Shown here: in pieces, positions 56,266-64,000 of the stretch
Position numbering within the stretch: the stretch's first letter is position 1
Layout of the letters: every line of letters starts with the position of its first letter
DNA from: Vandiemenella viatica
Taxonomy: Eukaryota; Arthropoda; Insecta; Orthoptera; Morabidae
Direction of reading: 5' to 3'
DNA length: 64,000 nucleotides
Assembly: GCA_031002005.1 (NCBI GenBank)
Contig: JARYHS010008074.1
Coordinates: forward strand, 266,353,930 to 266,417,929
Position numbers and translations under genes: made by a program
Notes under the pieces: model-generated
Told to the model about the DNA's origin: nothing
What the model saw: only the letters and a program-made list of their open reading frames with translations
Databases searched by the model: none

Positions 56266-56324
<59 letters not shown>
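56266..56324 (+). repeat. Homopolymer of about 59 A
   Basis: An uninterrupted A run. Preceding sequence (GTAACAAAAAACACTCTGAT) does not resemble a SINE or LINE end I recognise. The length may be inaccurate because sequencing of such runs is error-prone. Confidence 0.9.
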
Positions 56325-56326
<2 letters not shown>

Positions 56327-56504
56327 TTAATTTTGGCTAAGGCCCGCTATTTGTGAAAATGTAAACTTCTGGCTGAGCTATTAACAGTGCTTTGTATATT
56401 AATATTGCCTCAAAGCATTAGTTCCTGCTTCATTGTTGCTGAGATTGTTTCCAATTTTTTCACACTTTATATTAGCTTGACCTGTTTGTATATATGAATG
56501 TGAC

Positions 56505-58215
56505 GGAATTTTCCTATTCAATTTTCACCCTCTTCCATATGTCCAGGTTGTTTGAAATTTTGCACACATATTAAGAACCGGTGACAATACAGTAATTTCA
56601 TAGCAACATACTGCTGTTTTGATTACTTTGGTAGTACCAATAGAAAAACTGTTGAATGTAATGGAATCTTGCAGTTGAATTTTAACCCACTTCCAGATGT
56701 CCAAAATGTTTGAAATTTTACGCATGTATCGACAACTGATAATTTTATAAGTGTCCTGCTTTTCTTATTACTTTGACAATAAAATAGAGAAATGGTTGAA
56801 TATAATTGAATTTTGCAATAGAATTTTAACCCAATTCCAGTTAACTGAATTGTCTGAAATTTTGCACATGTATTGAGAACCGATGACGACATGGTACTTT
56901 CATAGCTTCGTCAAGATATTCTGAATGCTTTGGCAGTAACAATATAAAAAGTGGTTGAATACAATGAAATCTTCTAAATGAATTTTAGCCCACTTCCCGG
57001 TGTCCAAATTGTTTGAAATTTTGCACCTGTATTGAAAACCAATGGCAATACAATAATTTGATAGCTATGTATTGATATTGTAACTACTTTGGCAGTAAGA
57101 GTAGAAAATTGTTGAATGAAATGGAATCTTTCATCTCAACGCTCACCAGCAATCTTGCATTTGAATTTCAACCCACTTCCAGATGTCCAAATTGTTTTAA
57201 ATTTTGCACAGAAATAAAATTGATCTCATATTTTTACATGCTTTATACTTAGCCTTTATATAAGTGTTTATGAATGTTAGGGAAAATTTCAATTTCAGTA
57301 ATTAACATGCTTGAGTTGTTTGAAATTTTGCACACATATTAAGAACCAGAAATATGATACAATAGTTTCACAGAAACATTCTGCTATTATCATTACTTTG
57401 ATAGTAACAATAATTTTTTTTTAATGTGATTGAATTTTGTAATTGAATTTTAACAAAATTGCATATGTCCACATTGTTTGAAATTTTGCATTTGTAATGA
57501 GAACTGTGATAGTACAATAATTTCATAGCTGTGTCCTGATATTCTTATTTCTTTGACATGGAAAAATGATTGAATGCAACGAAATATTTCATTTTAATGT
57601 TCACCAACTTCCTGACGTCCGAATTGTTTCAAATTTTGCACACGTAATAAGAATTTCAAACAATAATTTCAAAGCTATGTCCTTACATTCTCATTATTTT
57701 GGCAGTAAGAATAGAAAAGCTGTTGAATGTAATGCATTTGAGTTTCAAAGTCATTTTAAATTTTGCACAAAAATAAAATTGATCTCTTATTTTTACACAC
57801 TTCATGTATATATATGTGAATGTATTGGAATTATTCAATTTTTATCCACTTCTGGATTTCCGAGTTGTTTGAAATTTTGCACGTGTATTAAGAACTGGAG
57901 ACAAATCAATAATTTAATAGCAAAGATGTTATTATAACTTTGACAGTAAAAATAGAAAATTTATTAAATGTGATGGAATTTCGCAATTGATTTTTAACCA
58001 AATTCCAGATGTCCGAATTATTTGAAATTTTGCACCTGTACTGAAAACTGATGCTAATACAATAATTTCAAAACAATTTCCTGATATTCTTCTTACTTTG
58101 AAATAGAAAAATAATAAAATGCAATGGAATCTTTCATTTAAATGATCACCCACTTCCTGATGTCTGAATTGCTTGAAATTTTGCCCCTAGATGTCCAAAT
58201 TGTTTGAAAAATTGT
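56505..58215. repeat. Diverged tandem repeat array, unit about 150-160 bp
   Basis: The phrase TTGTTTGAAATTTTGCACA(T) recurs about 11 times (near 56549, 56707, 56848, 57010, 57190, 57316, 57475, 57625, 57745, 57864, 58019, 58167), preceded each time by a form of CACTTCCAGATGTCCAAA and followed by ATTGAGAAC..ATGACAATAC, AATTTCATAGCTA..TCCTGA, and TTTGGCAGTAA-AATAGAAAA-TGGTTGAATG. Units have drifted by substitutions and deletions. Minus-strand open frames here reflect the repeat. Confidence 0.8.
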
Positions 58216-58500
58216 ACAAAACTAAAGATATAGTTTTAAAAAGCCGAAAAAACTATTTAGTACCAAAACTAAAATGTTAAAAATGAGATAATAGTTTAAA
58301 AAAAAAAAAAAAAACTAAAATTCACTCTGATGTAGCAATGTAAACCAAAAGTTTAAAATTAATCTTTAAATATAAAAATTTTGTTCATCAGCACTAGGAT
58401 GTCCCAAAATTCAGTATAATTGTTTTGAATAAGCTTAAAATAAGAATAAAGTCACTGATTAAAAAATTAACTCTAGTGTGGGGTGCTCTCTATTTAATCA
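58216..58500. other. AT-rich intron DNA
   Basis: A-runs and no recognised element. Confidence 0.45.
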
Positions 58501-59274
58501 TAACTAGCTGTTACCCGCGACTTCGTACGCGTGGACTTGGAGTTTCATTGCCAGAATTGGATATAGAAAACTGTTAGTAACGTAAGATTTGTCCCAAACA
58601 ACACCGAGTCGACATAATATGATGGAAAGCCATCATTATATCATCCTATCGTCTAATCTGTCTCATGAAGAGAATCAATTTACAACATATTTAAAAACAG
58701 AAAAGTAAGCGAAGGTGCGGGGATGTGTGTGTGTGTGTGAGGGGGGGGGGGAGGGGGTGGGGGTTAACTGATGGCAGCTATATTTCAGCTTGGTTTTTTT
58801 CTTCTTTCTTCAACCTGAGCATCTGAATCTTATAATCTAATAGCAGCACATTGTCTTCTAGACCTGCACCTTAGGCCAGGTTTACGTCCGTAAGGCATGT
58901 CAAAAAGGAAGACAAATTGGTGCCAGAAACTTTTATACAGACACAAATGAATAGTACAGTGCAGAGCAAATTGACTTCTATACTAAATAATAAGTTTTGT
59001 TTCTTATCGAAATTTATTAACAAATCAAACACTAACAGACTGCGCTACTGAGCAACCAACGTAACATTACAGACTAACACACGAATCTGTCTGTCTTTCA
59101 TCATTCGATAAGTTCTTAAAATTTCGTGACTAAAACTGTTATTCATTTCGAAAAAAATGTCCTGTGTCCTTCCTACACTATTTCATTGTTAAATTCCATC
59201 AATATTGATATAGCCATTTAGTCATCAAAACGTAACAAAAACACAGAAACTTACTTCCACAATTATAATATAGT
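58500..59274. repeat. Probable element start with TAGCTGTTACCCGCGACTTCG
   Basis: TAGCTGTTACCCGCGACTTC at 58506 is the same opening as the tandem-unit elements at 5600 and 59275, followed by GTACGCGTGGACTTGG. A GT run and G runs (58727-58765) follow. It may be the left end of one longer element that continues into the tandem array at 59275. Confidence 0.5.
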
Positions 59275-61493
59275 AGCTGGTATCCACAACTTCATTCGTG
59301 ATTGTAATGTATTCATATTCACAGCTGTAGACATCTAAACACCATAGTGCACGATGGGAGACTGGATACTATTACCACACACAAATACCAGTCTTCTGCG
59401 CTATGTAGTTCCGGCAGCAAAGTAAAATTTGGATGAAATACGAAAATATTCATGATCGACCAATTTCAAACACCATATCTCCCACACTCCCACAGTTACC
59501 GAATTTCGGGCAACGTTGTGATCAATGGGTGACTCTGTGTCACTACCACACAAAAACGCCGGTAATCTGCGATTGATAGTTTTCACTCAAAAGTGATACA
59601 CCGTGACACATGCGTCTTTGGCAGAAATATGAAATTACCGCACGTCGACCATTTTCATCCCCCATATCTTCAACACCCCCATAACTACAGACATCTAACA
59701 ACCATAGTGCACGACAACAGACACGATTCTACCACCACACAATAAACACCAATACTCTATGCTATGTAGTCGTGGCAGAAAACAGAAATCTGCGGAGACA
59801 CATGCCTTTCGTCAAAATACGAAAATATCCTTGGTCGACCACTTACAACCACCATATATCCCACACAACGAACAGTTTCAGAAATTCGGGCGCTGTTGTG
59901 ATCGAAAGGTGACTCTGTGATACTTCCACACACAAACGCCAGAGATCTGGTGATCGATAGTTTTTCGCTGAAAAGTGATACACCATGACAATTTTTGTCT
60001 TTGGCAGAAGTATGAATTGCCACAGATCGACCACTTTCAACCCCCATTTCTCCCACACCCCCATAGCTACCGACATCTAACAACTATAGTGCACTACATG
60101 AGATACGATTCTACTACCAAACACAACATCAATGCTCTATGATATGTAGTTGTGGCATAAAAGTGACTTATGCGGAGACAGTCGGAAATACGAAAATATC
60201 CTTGGTCGGCCACTTGCAACCACCATATCTACCACAGTACCACAGTATCCTGAAATTCGGCCACTGTTGTGATCGAAAGGTGACTCTGTGCTACTACTAC
60301 ACACAAACGCCAGTTATCTGTAATCTATAATTTTCGCTGAAAAGTGATACACCATGACACTTTTGTCTTTGGCAGAAGTATGAAATTGCCACAGGTCATA
60401 CCACTTTCAACCCCCATATCTCCCACACCCCCATAGCTACCGACATCTAACAACCATAGTGCACTACATGAGATACGATTCTACTACCAAACACAAACAG
60501 CAATGCTCTATGCTATGTAGTTGTGGCAGAAAAGTGACATATGCGGAGACAGTCGAAATACGAAAATATCCTTGGTCGGCCACTTACAACCACCATAATC
60601 TACCACAGTACCACAGTATCTGAAATTCGGCCACTGTTGTGATCGAAAAGGTGACTCTGTGCTACTACTACACACAAACGCCAGTTATCTGTAATCTATA
60701 GTTTTCGCTGAAAAGTGATACACCATGACACTTTTGTCTTTGGCAGAAGTATGAAATTGCCACAGGTCGACCACTATCAACCCCCATTTGTCCGACACCC
60801 CCATAGCTACCGACATCTAACAACCATAGTGCACTACATGAGATACGATTCTACTACCGAACACAAACACCAATGCTCTATGCTATGTAGTTGTGGCAGA
60901 AAAGTGACATATGCGAAGACAGACGAAATACGAAAATATCCTTGGACGGCCACTTACAACCACCATATCTACCACAGTTTCTGAAAATGGGCCGCTATTG
61001 TGATCGAAAGGTGACTCTGTGCTACTACTACACACAACGCCAGTTATCTGTGATCTATAGTTTTCGCTGTAAAGTGATACACCATGACACTTTTGTCTTT
61101 GGCAGAAGTATGAAATTGCCACAGGTCGACTACTTCAACCCCATATCTCCCACACCCCTATAGCTACCGACATCTAACAACCATAGTGCATGACAGGAAA
61201 GACGATTCTACTACACACACAAATATCAAAAGTCTATGTTATGTAGTTGTGGCAGGAAAGAGAAGTATACGGAGATACGAATTTTCGGTCGAAATATGAA
61301 AACGCCCTGCATTGACCAACTTTAATCATTATATCTCCCAAATCCCCACAGCTATCGGCATTCGGGCAACTTTGTGCATGACAGGAAACTCCATGCTACT
61401 TCCAGCCACAAACATCAGTGATCTGTGCTAGGTAGTAGTGGCTGAAAAGTGAAATATAGGAAAAAACACGTCTATTTTTATATATATAAGATT
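59275..61493. repeat. Composite element with about six 357-380 bp tandem units
   Basis: It starts TAGCTGGTATCCACAACTTC and ends TTTTTATATATATAAGATTA. Landmark (C/A)GACATCTAACAACCATAG occurs near 59329, 59691, 60071, 60441, 60811 and 61168, giving spacings of about 362, 380, 370, 370 and 357. Units 60071-60811 are the most alike, suggesting recent local amplification. The same beginning, unit and end are seen at 5600-7022, here with two more units. Open frames in both strands are products of the repeat. Confidence 0.8.
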
Positions 61494-61600
61494 ACTATAC
61501 CTTTACGAACAGCTTGCGATTAAAAATTCAAGGTTACTGATATCTACTTGTTTTACATTAATTTTTTAATCAGTGACTTTATTCTTATTGTAAACTCATT

Positions 61601-61602
<2 letters not shown>

Positions 61603-61640
<38 letters not shown>
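61603..61640 (+). repeat. (AC)n microsatellite
   Basis: About 19 AC dinucleotides without interruption. Confidence 0.95.
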
Positions 61641-61643
<3 letters not shown>

Positions 61644-64000
61644 CTTGTACTGAATTTTGGAGCATACTAGTGCTGTTGAACAAAATTTTTATATTTAATC
61701 ATTATTTTAACCTTTCGGTTCATATTGTTACAGTTGTGTGTATTTTAGTTGTTTTTTTTTTTTTTTAAAAAAAAAAACCTCTGATTTTTTAGGGGTTATA
61801 GAGCCATGGTTATTTAAGCTGATGACAAGCTATATGCATTCTGTGTAATATCCAGCTGTGTACATATACCGAAGTCGCATGGTTTCTTGAATATTTCTAA
61901 CAGTTTTATGCATCCTTACCTGATGTAATTTCTCAATGAAAGGCACAGAATAGCACTGGTGGTTTCTGATCAGTACACTAGCATTTCAGAATTGCATGAG
62001 ACTGTAAATAACAATATCATTTATTCTGAACTTTTGGTTCAACAATTTTTGAATAAGTATAAATGATTCATAATTGGTGAAATGTGGCAATGAGGTTACC
62101 AGTCGAGCTGTACAAAACCCAATGTAATGAATATAAATTGTTTAAAAATGCAGAGCAAACTGTAATTACTAAAATGCTTTTCATATATAAGGTTTATATA
62201 GAGCAATTTATGATGAATCATAAAATATTTTGCAGTCAAATGTAGACAAATAAAAGCACTTTTAAGTAAAATTGTCTGATTAGTAGGATTGTTAGAAAAT
62301 ACTATGGCTACATTAAACCAATTTGTTCTTTAATGTATTGAGTATTTATCTAAATTCATATTCTACAGGGATACATGACATCAAAATACTTCTTATAACT
62401 CCTAAATTTTTATTCTATAATTTTAGAAGTGTATTCAAAATAAGATTAGAAGAGTTATATCATGCATATGAAATTATCCTTTAATGAAGAACTGTTTTGG
62501 CATGTATATATAAAAATTCTGATCTGAACCTATTTATACAAATAAATAATATTATTCAAATGACACTGAACATATGCAGATAAAATATTTTCACTTCTAA
62601 AATAAAAGGACCCTCTTGTAATAAATATGTTCTGCCTGGCAACTGGGCATTGCCTGAGTAAATCATCTACCTTTGGCAAGCTGATGATGGCCGAAATTTT
62701 AATTCCACTGCATGCCATCATCCTCAGAATGCAAAATCAAGAAATTTCAAATTAATAATTGCATTTGATATTATTTGCACTTATATAAAGGATGTGTAAA
62801 TTTTGAATAAATAATTTTATTTGATTTTGTTTTAACTTATATTGTTGAAAGGAAGTGTAACTGTGATGCCAGCTAAAATGCAATTGTCTGTTGTAGAAAT
62901 AACTGCACAAAATTACAAGGGCAAATAATAATAATAGCAAAAATATTATGGTGTGAGACAGAGATTAAAAACCAGTTTGATTGATGTTCATTTGAAGTAA
63001 TGTGTTGCTTTGTTTATTTACCAAGATAAATAAATTAATGTCGGGAGAAAGTATCCCACGTTTCCTCTCTATTCTCGGTAGTAGTTACTAGAATAGATAT
63101 TAACAAAACATTGAAAATATACTTATTAACTTTGTCATAACAATAAAAATTAAAAAACAGATGCAGTTATTTAGAATCATCCTAGCTAAATAATCTGATG
63201 CTGTAATCAAAGAAAGTTTACTCACATCACAAAAAGTGTCAATAAGAAAAGATAACAATTGATTATTATTTGTTTTTCCTTAGAAACTATTCACCATAGG
63301 TGATACACATAATGTTTGATAGGCATTTAAACTATTAAACCAATAATTTAAAAGTTCATTCAATTGCTTGTTTGAATTTTCGATTTGTTATTTTACCATA
63401 ACATAGACTGTCTTTAATTTTTTATTTCAGTATTATACTGAAACATGATCTGTGTAATAAAGTTCTTATTTACATGCATTATCACACTAACACTTACTCA
63501 AGGAATTATGACAGCTGATATCTAGTTCATGAATTCTTCCTTGTAAATGAAGCTCTGAGCATCAAGGATAATGGTCAGTCTTCATAGATAATTCACATTT
63601 TCCTACCAAACCTGGTCTTACAAGGACACATCTGTGGTACCTGAGCAGGGAATGGTGTCACCATTTCTTTATCACAATAAACTCTTTTCTTGCTTCAAAG
63701 AGCAGCAAATGACCTGATGCTGGAATGTTGTGTATATTCGAGAATTGAGATCTTGGCTCCAATGGCCTAATCATAAGTACAGTGAAAATTTGTATAAATA
63801 AATCCACTTATACCAATGGTTTGACAAATAGCACTGAAGTGAAAGGGTTGTGTGGAAGATAACTCGCTAGTGATCAAATCTTAGGGCACCTGCTGCACCC
63901 TTGTATTTGTCTAGGTCTTATGATTTGATGGCTGGATGTCACTTGCCATGTGTATAATTTTTGGACTGAAGATACATTTTAGTTCACAAAAATAATTATT
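61641..64000. other. AT-rich intron DNA to the window end
   Basis: No exon of the Sec31 solenoid, no other gene and no bounded repeat was recognised. A CTGATGATGGCCGAAA string at 62681-62696 resembles a hammerhead core without a stem II. The next Sec31 exon must lie beyond 64000. Confidence 0.5.

Noticed and set aside
62681..62696. CTGATGATGGCCGAAA as another hammerhead core
   Set aside because: The five bases between CTGATGA and GAAA cannot form a stem II, and no inverted partner or terminal-repeat landmarks are nearby. Probably chance or a very degraded copy.

Overview
The window looks like a piece of a large, AT-rich insect genome, probably a polyneopteran (orthopteran, phasmid or relative). 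Three observations point there: one host gene whose exons are spread over more than 43 kb, tRNA-derived SINEs resembling those I associate with such genomes, and a very diverse population of decayed transposable elements. The species cannot be fixed from sequence alone.

The only host gene I can support is Sec31, the outer-coat COPII subunit, on the + strand. Five internal exons are visible at 11344-11505, 14199-14324, 37452-37793, 50725-50811 and 54586-54639. All are phase 0 with AG/GT borders, and together they give 771 coding bases. They cover the last propeller blade, the linker and insertion blade that bind Sec13, the start of the helical region, and an acidic linker. The first exons must lie left of the window and the alpha-solenoid and C-terminus right of it.

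The rest is intronic or upstream DNA filled with mobile elements. In order: a hAT-like element with BED finger and coiled-coil remnants (103-2330); a jockey-type LINE 3' end (3485-4556, minus); Penelope-like inverted terminal repeats (4.7-5.5 kb); a satellite-like element (5.6-7.0 kb); LINE remnants (7.0-9.2 kb); a Tigger-like element (12678-13641); SINEs; a Helitron with an internal 1.2 kb duplication (17434-21430); a Penelope-like element with a GIY-YIG region, split by a hAT-like element (21466-24062); an RTE-like LINE cut by a Penelope repeat and a SINE (24.5-27.2 kb); a second Tigger-like element holding a 0.7 kb tRNA-like palindrome (27192-28766); a hammerhead-flanked element with 5S rRNA-like pieces (30502-31097); a LINE (31213-33010); a hAT with perfect 8-bp target duplication (34814-36964); a DUF7869/Sola-like transposon with 27-bp inverted repeats (39839-41549) between two copies of an unknown repeat; a nearly full-length RTE LINE (42585-45379); further Penelope pieces (45.6-46.1, 52.7-53.9, 55.5-55.9 kb); and two tandem-repeat fields (56.5-58.2 and 59.3-61.5 kb).

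No element looks coding-competent: every transposase or reverse transcriptase has stops, frameshifts or deletions. The most notable signals are the recurring hammerhead-ribozyme-like core in several Penelope-type terminal repeat families, the 5S-like pieces inside one such hairpin element, and target duplications clear enough to reconstruct insertion order. I found no evidence of a new host system.
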